From assembly GCA_023413185.1 (NCBI GenBank), contig JAEZQD010000015.1, forward strand, positions 1 to 29,776: 29,776 nucleotides of DNA, written 5' to 3'. The stretch comes from Bacillota bacterium. Its GTDB lineage: Bacteria > Bacillota > Clostridia > Oscillospirales > Ruminococcaceae. The first letter of the stretch is position 1, and each line of letters begins with the position of its first letter. Of the stretch, positions 1 to 9,057 are shown piece after piece. Made by a program: the position numbers and the translations under genes. A model generated the notes under the pieces. That model ran no database searches, had not been told where the DNA came from, and was given only the letters and a program-made list of their open reading frames with translations.

Positions 1-3000
1 ACAACGCCTGCCTGTCGGTATTCAAACGCCTTGTACTCGGGATTGTAGTAGTAATAGTACAGCGTCTTACCCGCGTAGGCGGTGCCCACATTCACGCGGA
101 TGTTTGCCGTGCCGGGGAGCGCGCCGCTGTGTAAGAAGTCGAGCAGCATCACAAAGCCGGTACCCGCCAGGGGCTTGATGGTGGTGTAGCGGTCGCTTGC
201 CCAGTTAAACACCAGAGAGAGGTTAAGGCTTCTGCCGCCTAAGCTTTCTCTCATTGAGCCGGTGGGGAAGGTGACGGTGTAGCCCGCACCCCTTATGATA
301 ATCGGCGCTGTGGCGTTTTGGGTAATCAGGCTGCCTACCTGCTGTGCGGTGAGGGTGGTTGCTTCGCCCGTCAGGGTAATCGACGTGTGTCCGCTGCCGG
401 TGTAGATGTCTTCGTCCTGCACGTAGCGGGAATCTGTGCCGCCTGTAGAGCCGCCGCCGCTCGAGCCGCCCGAGGTTCGCTTGGCGGGGATGGTAACAGT
501 AATCTCCGCGGTATCCGCCTCGCTGCTGTCCGACGTTCTTGTTACCGTCAGCACCACGGTTACCGTCTTAGCCGAAGCGGGCGGGGTGATGGTGCCGCTT
601 GTCGAAAGCGTGGTCGTGTCGGGGGACACGCTCTTGATACCGACGGTGTACCCTGCCGGAACGGTAGGCAGCGTGAGTGTTGTTGCACCCACGGCGGGAG
701 CGGTTACCGAGGTAAGCAAAGCTGCGATTTCGCCTGCGCTAAAGTCTGCACTCGTCCAGGTAATGGTCTCAGGTGCCGAAAGCGCGGAATGGAAGCTTAT
801 TGCGGTGGCGGGGTACACCACCTGGAAGGAGTATGGAGTATCGAATGAAAGGTTAGTAAACTCGGCGGAATCGCGCCACGCGCCGCCGTTTACAAGGTAC
901 TTGGGCGAGCCGCTGTCCGGCTCGACGGTGGCGGTTATACCAAAGCCCGCGGTGAGGGTTCTGGAAACTCTGCCGATACTCGGCGTGGCGGGGCGGCCGG
1001 GGAGCGTGACCGTTACTGCTGCACTTGCCGGAACGGCGCCGTCTGCTTTGACACGCAGGTACAGGTCGGTGCCGATATAGCTTGTTACACTACCTCCGTT
1101 TGCAATGGCGGTGCCGGTGAAGTCACTTGTTGTGTTTAGCTCGAACAGACTGCTGTTATAGGTAACGGTTTCGTTTATGTAGTTAATTACGGCATTATCC
1201 GCCGTGGGGGTGGAGGGACGAGTACAGGCGGTTATGGTGATAATGTCCGACGCAAGGTGCGTGTCGGTCTCCTTAATGCGTGCCGAGAAGGTGTATTGTG
1301 TGGAGCTGGGAAGACCAGAGAACTCGTTGCTGTCCTTCCATTCGCCTATCGTCGCGCCTAAGCTGTTGCGGTACTGCGCGCCCGGAATTAGATTAAGGGT
1401 AACCGAGGAGTCGGTTAGCGCTGTGACGGTAAGTGTCGCGGGTGCCGCGGGTCCGTCCGCCTTGGTGACGGCTGCCGTCGTATCGGTGACGCTGCCTACG
1501 TAGGGGGGTGCGGTTACGGTAACGGTAATTGTTTCGCCGATGTCGTCTTGCGTTAGGGTATAGGTGCTTTCGGCCGCGCCGCTGATTACAACTTCGCCGC
1601 GCTTCCACTCATATGCAAAAACGGCATTTGATTGTGCGCCTGTGACGGTTGCCGTGAGGGTTTGACCAAACTTTAGTGTGCCTGAAAGGGTGACGCTGCC
1701 TTCGAGAGTAGCGGTGAAGGCGCTTGGGTTTATAAGCACGTCTCCGTCAAGGTAGTTCGCGTTTCCTTTCAGGCGCACCTGGAAATGACCTGCAGGGATG
1801 GCTATGTTGCCAACGCTGATGGGGTTAGCGGTTACATCGTTCCAGCTTACGCCGTTGTCGGTGGAGTACTCGTACAACGCAAGGTCGGGTTTGCCCGATA
1901 CGAGTGTAAAGTCAAAGGTGTTCGCGCCGTCGTTTACTACGGCGTTATCGGGTGCGACCTGCGTCGCCTTATCTATGGTCATGGTTGCGTATGCGTATAC
2001 TGCGCCGTGGGTGGCGGTTGGCGTTACAAGTCCTATGACATAGTAGGTACCCGCGTTTACGGGTGCAGAGAGAGTTCCGCCTGTCATTTCCGCGCGGTCA
2101 GACGCGGAAGTATAATAATAGTATATGGGATGCTCACTACCACCCAATTCGGGTGTTGCAGAAACCGTGCCCGCATAGGGAATAGGCGAGCCGTTGTAGG
2201 TGGCGGTGTCAAAGGAAAGACTGAATTCGCGCGCTAGCAGAAGCGTTATACTGTTATCGTTCTCGGATGTAATACCAATAGCCGACGAATACTCAGTTCC
2301 GCTGTGTTTGACAGAAATCTGGTGCAAAATCGGCGTTAGCCACAGGTAGAGCTTGCCGTCGGGGTGGGTGGTAATTTGGCTGTAAGCAGCCGCATCGACC
2401 TTATACTCAACCGTTGCTTCGCTAGCAAGGCTGCCTGTGGTTACGGCTATGCAGTAGACGGGGTTGGTGCCGTTGGTGGGTTGGGGATTGACCGAATTTG
2501 CTTTAACCGAGCCGCCGGTGATGGTGATCGAGCCGAAGCTGCCGAACAAGCCCTCGCCAAGGTCGTTAATGGCATCACTGCCGCGTGTTGCGGTTACCGT
2601 GCCGCCAGAAATGGCAAGGGTGCCGCCCGCGCCCATGTAGCTGCTGCCGATGCCCGCGCTTCTGTCTCCGCCGTTTGCGGTGACGGTGCCGCCGGAAATG
2701 GAAACGGAACCGCTATTGCCGTTGAAGCCGCCGCCAATGCCCGCGGCGTAATAGCCGCCGGTTGCGGTTACCGTACCGCCGTCAATAAGGACGCCGCGGT
2801 GTGTTCCGCTTCTACCGCTGCCGATGCCCGCACCGTCGCTGCCGCCGTTTGCGGTGACGGTGCCGCCGGATATGGTTACGCTGCTGCCAATGCCGTTGCC
2901 CGAGGAAAAACTGCCGCCGCCGATGCCCGCGCCGCTGTTGCCGCCGGTTGCGGTAACCGTGCCGCCCGATATGGACACGCTGCCGCTGTCGCTGGCGCAG

Positions 3001-5840
3001 TACGCGCCGTTGCCGATGCCCGGGGCGTCTGAACCGCCAAAGGCGGTAACGGTACCGCCGGAGATGGTGACGGTGCCGGACGCGCCTTCACAGCCGCCGC
3101 CGATGCCCGCCGCGGTAGAGCCGCCGGTTGCGTTCACAACAGTGGTGTCGCCTGAAATGGTAATGGATGCGACGGTGCCGTTCTGCCCGCCGCCGATGCC
3201 CGCGCCGTTGCCCGCACTGGTTGCGGTGATATTGCCGCCTGTGATCGATATGGTAATACCCGCGCTTTGGTAGCCGCCGCCGATGCCCGCACCGTTATAA
3301 GACGGATCGCTTGCCGTTACGGTGCCGCCGGTTATGGTTATGCTGCCACTGGTACCGCCGCTGCCACCGCCAATACCCGCCGCATAGCCGCCGCTTGTCG
3401 CATTCACGGTGCCATCGTTGATGACAATGGTGCCTGCACCGCCGTTGTAACCGCCGCCGATGCCCGCGCCGCCGCCGACGCCCGCAGCGGTAACGGTGCC
3501 GCCATTGACGGTGATAGTACCACCCGCGCCGTTGTAGCCGCCGCCGATGCCTGCTGCCATATTGCCGCCGGTTGCGGTAACCGTGCCGCCGTTTACGGTG
3601 ATTGCGCCCACCCCGCTGCCGACTACCCCACCGATACCCGCGCTGAAATTGCCGCCGGTGGCATTCAGCGAGCCGTCACTTTCTTCCATTATCACAAGCG
3701 TAGCACCGCTGGGAACCTGTACACCAGCGCGGCCGACTCCGCTCTTTAGGGTGTTATTGCCGGTAAGCGTTAGGTTTACCGTGCTGCCTGTGCCTACCAA
3801 GAGGGCGGTTTTGCTATCTACAGCCGAAACGTCGATGCTCACGTCCTCAAGCGTAAGGTTTACGGCACCCGATATGTTTGAGTTTACCGTGATGGTATTT
3901 GCGGTGGTCGTGCCCATTACGGTGTAGTCGCCTGCCTCGGTGATGGTTATGTTGCCGTTTGTTACAACCATTATGGTGTTGTTAACATCTGAGCCCGGGG
4001 TCTTTGTATATGTAGTACGGTTGCCGACGGTGTCGGTAACGGTAAGAACCACGCTGCGGTTTGTGGCATTGATGCTGCCTGCCGCTAAGGTGTAGGTCGC
4101 CATCCAAGTGTCGGAATCGTTGGTCGCACTTACCGCAGCCCCGCCGCCAAACGCGGAGAAATCTGCGGTGACGACGGCGATATCGGTATTGCCGTCGCCG
4201 CCTGCCGTGTTATTCCATGTGACGGTGACGGTGTCGCCCGTTATGAACAGCCCGCCCGGACCGGTTGCACCGCTGACGGCAACGTTATCCGTAGTGACGA
4301 TGGGTAGCTGATTATCCACCGTCGCGTTTGTCGTGTCGGCGGTGGTGGTTTTGTTGCCGCATTGGTCGGTTGCGGTAACGCTAATGTTGCGGTTCGATAC
4401 ATTGTTGATGCTGCCCGATGCGACGAAATAGGTCGCCGTCCAGGTGTCTGAGCTTGGGGTGGCTTCTACGGTAGTCCCCCCGCCAAACTCGCTGAAGTCT
4501 ACGGTGACGGCGGCAATATCTTCGTTGTTGTCGCCGACTGCGGTGTTATTCCACGTGGCGGTGACGGTGTTGCCCACTTTGAATGCACCGCCGTTGCCGG
4601 TTGCCCCGGTAATGGAGATTGCTCCGTCGGTGACGGTAGGGGCAATGGTGTCCACCCGGGCGTTTGTTGTGCCGGTGGCGGTGGCAGTACGGCTTTGGTT
4701 GTCGGTTGCCGTTACGCTAACGTTGCAGTTAGTGGCGTTGTTGATGCTGCCTGCCGTGATTTCATGCGTTGCCGTCCATGTGCCGGAGTTTTCAGTCGCC
4801 GCTACTGCGTTTCCCCCGCCGAATGCGGTGAAATCCACGGTGACGCTATCAATGTTACTGTTGTTGTCGCCACCTGTCGTGTTGTTCCACGTGGCGGTGA
4901 CGGTGTCGCCTATCTTGTATTTGCCGTCGGTGCCACCGCTTAGCGAGATGTGGGAGGGTGTGACGGTGGGGGGAGCATATGCTATTACGTAGTTATCGTT
5001 GTGGGCTGCAACCGTAACGCTTGCGGTGTAGATTTTATCGTTTGCTGTGACCGCAAGGCTGCGTTCGCCCGCAGGCAGCCACAGGAACAGGTTGCCTTCA
5101 TCGTCGGTTACGGCGTTGATGGACGCGCCGCTATCCACCGAGTAGGTGACAGGGGTTGCGGTTGACACACCGGAAAGGGTGACAATGATTTTGTATACCG
5201 GGTTGGTGTTGTTGGTGGGCGCGGGGGTTATGAGGCCTGGAGAACCCATGCCGTCGTTGGCAGAAACCGAGCCGCCGGTGATGGTGATGCCGCTTCCGCC
5301 CGAGCTACTGCCGATAACGGGCGTGCCGGAGCCGTAGCGCTGGGCATAGACGGAGCCGCCGCCTATGGTAATAGTGCCGGAAGGTAAGCCCATGTCATCC
5401 CCGATGGCGGGCGCATCGTTGGCGATGACGGTGAGTGTGCCGGTGCTTTGGGGTGTGATGTTGAGCGTGGCACCCTCTGGAACATAGATGCCGGCATAGT
5501 CATAAGACTGCAGGGTGTTGTTACCCAGCAGCGTTAGGTTTACTGTTGCGCCAGAATCAATGGCAAGGGGGGTTGTAGTAGCGGTGATTGTTACATTCTC
5601 AAGTGTGATGTTTACAGTTCCAGATGTACCTGCAACAGTGATATAATTCGTAATTGTACTGCCGGTGACAATATAGTCGCCCGAGTCAAATATATCAAGA
5701 GGGCTGCTGTTGATATCATGGGTCGTTGCCGCGTGTAGCGTGGGCATTACCCCCAGGGGGGTGCCGGTGGTAACCAGCCCAAGCACCAGGCACAGGCTTA
5801 ATAAAACCGATACGATGCGGTTTGGCAGTGTTTTGCTCAT
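1..5840 (-). CDS. Giant repetitive secreted surface protein (partial, C-terminus off window)
   Basis: Reading frame open from an ATG at 5840 to the left edge, 1946 codons with no stop seen. The start has a GGAGGAAATAAAC ribosome site. The N-terminus (MSKTLPNRIVSVLLSLCLVLGLVTT...) is a signal peptide ending near residue 40. Approximate layout: beta-helix-like segment 45-205; three tandem ~111-residue Ig-like units 290-607; a second beta-helix region 620-1113 with about 13 copies of a GGTVTATGG...AGIGGG unit; Ig/FN3-like domains about 1200-1780; a Gly/Ser linker near 1790; then a domain rich in Tyr near the edge. The beta-helix repeats resemble the Cthe_2159-type carbohydrate-binding fold; that is recall, not a search. 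It is probably a cell-surface adhesin or glycan binder. SLH repeats or another wall anchor may follow beyond the edge. No convincing promoter was found in the 215-bp divergent gap to the TetR gene. Confidence 0.9.
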   Translation of the reverse strand, partial: MSKTLPNRIVSVLLSLCLVLGLVTTGTPLGVMPTLHAATTHDINSSPLDIFDSGDYIVTGSTITNYITVAGTSGTVNITLENVTITATTTPLAIDSGATVNLTLLGNNTLQSYDYAGIYVPEGATLNITPQSTGTLTVIANDAPAIGDDMGLPSGTITIGGGSVYAQRYGSGTPVIGSSSGGSGITITGGSVSANDGMGSPGLITPAPTNNTNPVYKIIVTLSGVSTATPVTYSVDSGASINAVTDDEGNLFLWLPAGERSLAVTANDKIYTASVTVAAHNDNYVIAYAPPTVTPSHISLSGGTDGKYKIGDTVTATWNNTTGGDNNSNIDSVTVDFTAFGGGNAVAATENSGTWTATHEITAGSINNATNCNVSVTATDNQSRTATATGTTNARVDTIAPTVTDGAISITGATGNGGAFKVGNTVTATWNNTAVGDNNEDIAAVTVDFSEFGGGTTVEATPSSDTWTATYFVASGSINNVSNRNISVTATDQCGNKTTTADTTNATVDNQLPIVTTDNVAVSGATGPGGLFITGDTVTVTWNNTAGGDGNTDIAVVTADFSAFGGGAAVSATNDSDTWMATYTLAAGSINATNRSVVLTVTDTVGNRTTYTKTPGSDVNNTIMVVTNGNITITEAGDYTVMGTTTANTITVNSNISGAVNLTLEDVSIDVSAVDSKTALLVGTGSTVNLTLTGNNTLKSGVGRAGVQVPSGATLVIMEESDGSLNATGGNFSAGIGGVVGSGVGAITVNGGTVTATGGNMAAGIGGGYNGAGGTITVNGGTVTAAGVGGGAGIGGGYNGGAGTIVINDGTVNATSGGYAAGIGGGSGGTSGSITITGGTVTASDPSYNGAGIGGGYQSAGITISITGGNITATSAGNGAGIGGGQNGTVASITISGDTTVVNATGGSTAAGIGGGCEGASGTVTISGGTVTAFGGSDAPGIGNGAYCASDSGSVSISGGTVTATGGNSGAGIGGGSFSSGNGIGSSVTISGGTVTANGGSDGAGIGSGRSGTHRGVLIDGGTVTATGGYYAAGIGGGFNGNSGSVSISGGTVTANGGDRSAGIGSSYMGAGGTLAISGGTVTATRGSDAINDLGEGLFGSFGSITITGGSVKANSVNPQPTNGTNPVYCIAVTTGSLASEATVEYKVDAAAYSQITTHPDGKLYLWLTPILHQISVKHSGTEYSSAIGITSENDNSITLLLAREFSLSFDTATYNGSPIPYAGTVSATPELGGSEHPIYYYYTSASDRAEMTGGTLSAPVNAGTYYVIGLVTPTATHGAVYAYATMTIDKATQVAPDNAVVNDGANTFDFTLVSGKPDLALYEYSTDNGVSWNDVTANPISVGNIAIPAGHFQVRLKGNANYLDGDVLINPSAFTATLEGSVTLSGTLKFGQTLTATVTGAQSNAVFAYEWKRGEVVISGAAESTYTLTQDDIGETITVTVTAPPYVGSVTDTTAAVTKADGPAAPATLTVTALTDSSVTLNLIPGAQYRNSLGATIGEWKDSNEFSGLPSSTQYTFSARIKETDTHLASDIITITACTRPSTPTADNAVINYINETVTYNSSLFELNTTSDFTGTAIANGGSVTSYIGTDLYLRVKADGAVPASAAVTVTLPGRPATPSIGRVSRTLTAGFGITATVEPDSGSPKYLVNGGAWRDSAEFTNLSFDTPYSFQVVYPATAISFHSALSAPETITWTSADFSAGEIAALLTSVTAPAVGATTLTLPTVPAGYTVGIKSVSPDTTTLSTSGTITPPASAKTVTVVLTVTRTSDSSEADTAEITVTIPAKRTSGGSSGGGSTGGTDSRYVQDEDIYTGSGHTSITLTGEATTLTAQQVGSLITQNATAPIIIRGAGYTVTFPTGSMRESLGGRSLNLSLVFNWASDRYTTIKPLAGTGFVMLLDFLHSGALPGTANIRVNVGTAYAGKTLYYYYYNPEYKAFEYRQAGV
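2500..3670 (-). repeat. Beta-helix coding repeats, about 13 units
   Basis: Within the surface protein, units of roughly 22-30 residues follow the pattern (I/V)(T/S)ISGGTVTATGG(x)nAGIGGG. The DNA is correspondingly periodic (recurring gccgatgcccgcgcc and gcggtaaccgtgccgcc on the plus strand). The first and last units are degenerate (AGIGGVVGSG, INDLGEG). Two further related turns lie in the N-terminal segment near 5225-5700. The pattern fits stacked right-handed beta-helix coils; near-identical units suggest recent expansion. Confidence 0.8.
4020..4970 (-). repeat. Three tandem Ig-like domain units (~111 residues each)
   Basis: Three units share the motifs GDTVTxTWNNT, (A/S)VTVDFSxFGGG, W(T/M)ATY and ITAGSIN(N)A(T)NxxVxVTATD. 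The conserved TWNNT-coding stretch recurs near 4881, 4549 and 4211, a spacing of about 332-338 bp. They lie between the two beta-helix segments and probably act as spacer domains. Confidence 0.75.
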
Positions 5841-5946
5841 GTTTATTTCCTCCTAATTGCTTTTACGTTTTCCTGTGTCATACATTTTTCGCACCCCTGC
5901 TGAGCGGCACGCCGCCGTAGGGGGGTGAATTCGCGCCAAGACCCGG

Positions 5947-5975
5947 TTGAGTTAAAAGACGTGGCATGCTATAAT
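5947..5975 (+). promoter_or_regulatory. Sigma-A promoter of the TetR gene
   Basis: TTGAGT (5947-5952), a 17-bp spacer, then a perfect TATAAT (5970-5975), about 80 bp upstream of the TetR start codon. Confidence 0.8.
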
Positions 5976-5995
5976 AAGGCATTAAACGAAAGTGG

Positions 5996-6007
5996 TGACC
6001 CGGGTCA
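5996..6007. promoter_or_regulatory. Candidate TetR operator (palindrome)
   Basis: TGACCCGGGTCA is a perfect 12-bp palindrome placed about 20 bp after the -10 box. A 9-of-12 match (AGACCCGGTTGA, 5939-5950) overlaps the -35 box. Two sites framing the promoter would fit autorepression by the downstream TetR protein and could also affect the divergent surface-protein gene. Binding is inferred. Confidence 0.5.
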
Positions 6008-6055
6008 TTATACATAGTTATTATACCTTACCAATCTGCGGGAAGCAATATAAGG

Positions 6056-6685
6056 ATGAAAAAAATGGAACAAAAACGCTTAAATAATAGAAAAAAACAG
6101 GGCGCGAAAACCAAATTAAGGCTGCTTGAGTGCGCCGAGCAGCTGTTTTTGAAAAAGGACTATACCAATGTGAGCGTGGAGGACATCACCAAAGCGGCGG
6201 GGGTGTGTAAGGGCGCGTTTTATGTGCACTATCCCTCCAAGGATGCGCTCATCGGCGAGCTGATTGTGCGCAACGCCGCGCGCTGCGACGCAGAGTACCG
6301 CGCGTATGCAGACGGTCTGCCCCCCGACATGCCTGCCTGCGATAGGCTGCTTGCCCTGACCGGCAAGATAGCCGACGTGCTATCGGATACCATCGGTCGG
6401 GACAACCTCTGCAAGGTTTACCAGCTTATGCTTGCCAAAGACATGGATATGCAGGCGGTAAAGGGCTACGGCAGGGAGGTTTACACCCTGTTATATGAGA
6501 CGATTGCACAGGGCATAGAGCGGGGCGAGCTGCGAAGCGTTCTGCCGCCCGAGGAGCTTTCGCGCCATTTTATTACGGCGTTTCGCGGTGTGGTGTACGA
6601 GTGGTGCATCCGCTACCCCGAGCTTGACCTAAAGCAGCAGGCGGTGGCGGTAGTGCGGCTGCTGACAGAGGGCATAAAGGCGTAA
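6056..6685 (+). CDS. TetR/AcrR-family transcriptional regulator
   Basis: 209 residues, the usual TetR length. The N-terminal helix-turn-helix is clear at residues ~20-65 (RLLECAEQLFLKKDYTNVSVEDI, then AGVCKGAFYVHYPSKDAL), where the family has T-x-x-x-I-A-x-x-A-G-V-x-x-G-x-x-Y-x-H-F. The C-terminal ligand/dimer domain is not diagnostic. An in-frame ATG at 6065 has AAGGA eight bases upstream and may be the true start; the 6056 ATG overlaps that ribosome site. It has its own promoter and palindrome, and reads toward the convergent importer operon across a shared terminator. The likely target is itself and possibly the divergent surface-protein gene; the ligand is unknown. Confidence 0.9.
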   Translation: MKKMEQKRLNNRKKQGAKTKLRLLECAEQLFLKKDYTNVSVEDITKAAGVCKGAFYVHYPSKDALIGELIVRNAARCDAEYRAYADGLPPDMPACDRLLALTGKIADVLSDTIGRDNLCKVYQLMLAKDMDMQAVKGYGREVYTLLYETIAQGIERGELRSVLPPEELSRHFITAFRGVVYEWCIRYPELDLKQQAVAVVRLLTEGIKA

Positions 6686-6737
6686 TACCGCCCTGTAAAA
6701 CAGGCGCGGTTAGCCTGTGGATTGTTCATTTTAGCAT

Positions 6738-6775
6738 AAAGGGAAGAACCCCCGGGTGAGGGGGTTCTTCCCTTT
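6738..6775. terminator. Shared intrinsic terminator, TetR gene / opu operon
   Basis: A 16-bp perfect stem (6738-6753 with 6760-6775, arm AAAGGGAAGAACCCCC), a 6-base loop, then TTTGTTTT on the plus side. It sits between two converging genes and could serve both. Confidence 0.85.
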
Positions 6776-6805
6776 GTTTTGACTATAGTGCGGAGGTGGG
6801 GGCGG

Positions 6806-7705
6806 TTAGTCCAGCAGCCCCCTGGCCTGCAGGAACGCCTTGGCGACCGCCTCGACCTCCTGTCCCTCCACATCGATCTTGTAGTTGAGCTCGGTCATTG
6901 CCGCGTCGTCAATCTGCCCCGCAAGCATATTCAGTACGCCCTCAAGCTCGGGGTGCTTCTCTAGTGTCTCGGTGCGGATAATCGGCGCCGCGTAGTAGGG
7001 CGGGAAGAAGTTCAGGTCGTCCTTTAGCACCTTGAGGTTGTACTGCTTGATGGGACCGTCGGTGGCAAAGGCGTCGGTCACGTCCATGTCGCCGCTGCCG
7101 ATAGCCTGATACTTTAAGGAGACGTTCATCTTCTTCGGCTCGCCCTTAAAGGTCATGTTATATAACTCAACCAGTCCGTCAAAGCCGTCCTGACGGTCAA
7201 AGAACTCATGCTCCGCGCCGAATACCAGGTTCTCGCTAATCTCGGCAAGGTCGCTGTAGGTCTCTACGCCGTACTGCTGGTATACCGCGTCGGTAACGGC
7301 AAGGGTGTAGGTGTTGTTAAAGCCAAAGGGCTCAAGCCAGGTTACGCCAAACTGCGTTTTAAACTCCTCGGACACCACGCGGTACGCCTCGTCCGGGTCG
7401 GTGATGACATCCATCTTCAGCTGTGCGGTCAGTCCGGTGCCGGTGTACTCGGGGTAGATGTCAATGCCGCCGTTTTTAATCGCCTCAAAGCACACGAAGG
7501 TGCCGCCCATGTTCAACTTGCGGTTTACCTTTAGGTCGGTGTGCTGTTCAATCAGCTGAGCAAACATCTCGCCCAGTACAATGTTCTCGCCAAAATCCTT
7601 GGTGCCGATGGTAACCGTGCTGCCGGTGCCGCAGGAGGACAGTAGCAGTCCTGCCGTAAGAATCAGTGCGAGGAGCAGCCCCGCAAATCGTTTTGTTCGT
7701 TTCAT
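6806..7705 (-). CDS. opuCC: Osmoprotectant ABC importer, substrate-binding lipoprotein
   Basis: 299 residues from the ATG at 7705. This start is chosen because it begins a lipoprotein signal (MKRTKRFAGLLLALILTAGL, then LLSSCG with the lipid cysteine at residue 25) and has AAAGGG upstream; the frame is open 19 codons further. The mature part is an OpuAC-type periplasmic-binding fold (VTIGTKDFGENIVLGEMFAQL, GGIDIYPEYTGTG), as in glycine betaine/carnitine/choline binding proteins. It is last in the operon, 108 bp after the second permease. The subunit letter is assigned by analogy with B. subtilis OpuC; the substrate was not determined. Confidence 0.9.
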   Translation of the reverse strand: MKRTKRFAGLLLALILTAGLLLSSCGTGSTVTIGTKDFGENIVLGEMFAQLIEQHTDLKVNRKLNMGGTFVCFEAIKNGGIDIYPEYTGTGLTAQLKMDVITDPDEAYRVVSEEFKTQFGVTWLEPFGFNNTYTLAVTDAVYQQYGVETYSDLAEISENLVFGAEHEFFDRQDGFDGLVELYNMTFKGEPKKMNVSLKYQAIGSGDMDVTDAFATDGPIKQYNLKVLKDDLNFFPPYYAAPIIRTETLEKHPELEGVLNMLAGQIDDAAMTELNYKIDVEGQEVEAVAKAFLQARGLLD

Positions 7706-7813
7706 ATCAAACCAACCCTTTCTGTATGCTATATATGTGTCAAGGAAGGGGGGTGGACGCAACCGTCCGCGCCGCCCCGCCGCGTACGACTTTAATTGTA
7801 CCGTGAGCCAAGC

Positions 7814-8416
7814 CTATTTTTGTGCGCGCCTTACAAGGCGTCTTTCCACCCACGACATACCGTAATCAAACACCAGCGCCATCAGCACAACAGGCACTGC
7901 ACCCGTAACAATGCGCTCTAAATTGCGTTGCTGGATGCCGCGGTAGATGGGGTAGCCGAGGCCTCCCGCGCCGATGAGCACGCCCATAACGGCAATGGAA
8001 AGGGAGTTGACCACCGCAATCTTAAGCCCCGCAAAGATGAGCGGGAACGCAAGGGGCAGCTCGGCCTTGAACAGACGCTGCAACCTGCTCATACCCATGC
8101 CACGCGCCGCCTCCTTGATATGTGGCGGGATGGAGGAAAGGCCCGTGTAGGTGTTGCGCACAATGGGCAACAGCGCGTATAGCGCAAGACCGATAATCAT
8201 CGTGGGGTTGCCAAGCCCGAAGGCAATCATTAAAATGGTTAAGAGGGCGAGGGAGGGGATGGTCTGAATCATCTCGACCAGCCATAGGATGAACGTGCCA
8301 GCAAACTTTGTCCAGTACGCAAGCACGCCCAGCACAATACCCAGCGCCGCGGATACGGCGGTGGCGATGGCAACAATGGCCATATGCTCGAGGATATAAG
8401 GCATTAGATTACTCAT
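7814..8416 (-). CDS. opuCD: Osmoprotectant ABC importer permease (second)
   Basis: 200 residues from the ATG at 8416, preceded by GGAGGAAGCGCGC. Its start overlaps the stop of the first permease by ATGA, showing translational coupling. Several hydrophobic helices are present, together with the BPD_transp_1 cytoplasmic loop EAARGMGMSRLQRLFKAELP (about residues 110-130), which docks onto the ATPase. It pairs with the 8413-9057 permease to form the membrane channel. The C-terminus is basic (VERRLVRRAQK). Confidence 0.9.
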   Translation of the reverse strand: MSNLMPYILEHMAIVAIATAVSAALGIVLGVLAYWTKFAGTFILWLVEMIQTIPSLALLTILMIAFGLGNPTMIIGLALYALLPIVRNTYTGLSSIPPHIKEAARGMGMSRLQRLFKAELPLAFPLIFAGLKIAVVNSLSIAVMGVLIGAGGLGYPIYRGIQQRNLERIVTGAVPVVLMALVFDYGMSWVERRLVRRAQK

Positions 8417-9057
8417 GCGCGCTTCCTCCTTAATCCCCTGGGGGTAATCAGGTCTTGAAAAAGCCCCACCAGCCCGCTGATTAAGAACGCGAGCACCGCC
8501 GACGGAATCGCGCCGGACAGGATATAGTTGGTGTTGTACGACGCAAGCCCCGTCCAAATCAGGTCGCCTAAGCCCCCCGCGCCGATAAGCCCCGCAAGGG
8601 TAGCCCAGCTTACGATGTACACCGCAGAGATGCGTATGCCGCTGACGATGGTAGGCAGCGCAAGGGGCAGTTGTACCCCAAACAGGATCTGTGTACCGCT
8701 CATACCAATACCCCGCGCCGCCTCGATAAGGCTGGGCTCCACCTCGATAATACCGGTATAGGTGTTGCGCAGGATCGGCAAAATGGAGTACAGCGAAAGC
8801 ACCACCAGCGCCGGGATCAGCCCAATGCCGAGTAAGATGAGCACAAAGCCCAGCATCACAAGCCCGGGAATGGTCTGCACCACGCCCGCCAGCGCAAGCA
8901 CGATGCTTGCCAAGCGCTTATTGCGGGTTAAAAGAATGCCGAGCGGAATGGATACCACAATGCCCACAAGCACCGAAATAGTCACCAGCCGGATGTGCTC
9001 CAGGACGCTTTTTAGGATATCCGGGTAGCTTGTTTGTATAAATTCAAAAAAGGTCAT
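8413..9057 (-). CDS. opuCB: Osmoprotectant ABC importer permease (first)
   Basis: 214 residues with about five or six hydrophobic helices and the ABC-docking EAA loop (EAARGIGMSGTQILFGVQLP, about residues 117-136). The ATG overlaps the ATPase stop codon by four bases, and its own stop overlaps the next permease start, so the three genes are translationally linked. Paralogous to the 7814-8416 permease. Confidence 0.92.
   Translation of the reverse strand: MTFFEFIQTSYPDILKSVLEHIRLVTISVLVGIVVSIPLGILLTRNKRLASIVLALAGVVQTIPGLVMLGFVLILLGIGLIPALVVLSLYSILPILRNTYTGIIEVEPSLIEAARGIGMSGTQILFGVQLPLALPTIVSGIRISAVYIVSWATLAGLIGAGGLGDLIWTGLASYNTNYILSGAIPSAVLAFLISGLVGLFQDLITPRGLRRKRA

Noticed and set aside
2500..3670. 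Regular DNA periodicity that could suggest a CRISPR array
   Set aside because: The repeats are in frame within one protein, vary in length and encode a GGTVTATGG...AGIGGG motif. Spacers are not unique random sequence.
318..5337. Many plus-strand open frames of 60-220 codons across the surface-protein region
   Set aside because: They are antisense shadows of the GC-rich repeats. Their translations are Ala/Arg/Gly-rich or Val/Pro-rich, periodic, and lack ribosome sites, while the minus frame is open throughout with a signal peptide and clear domains.
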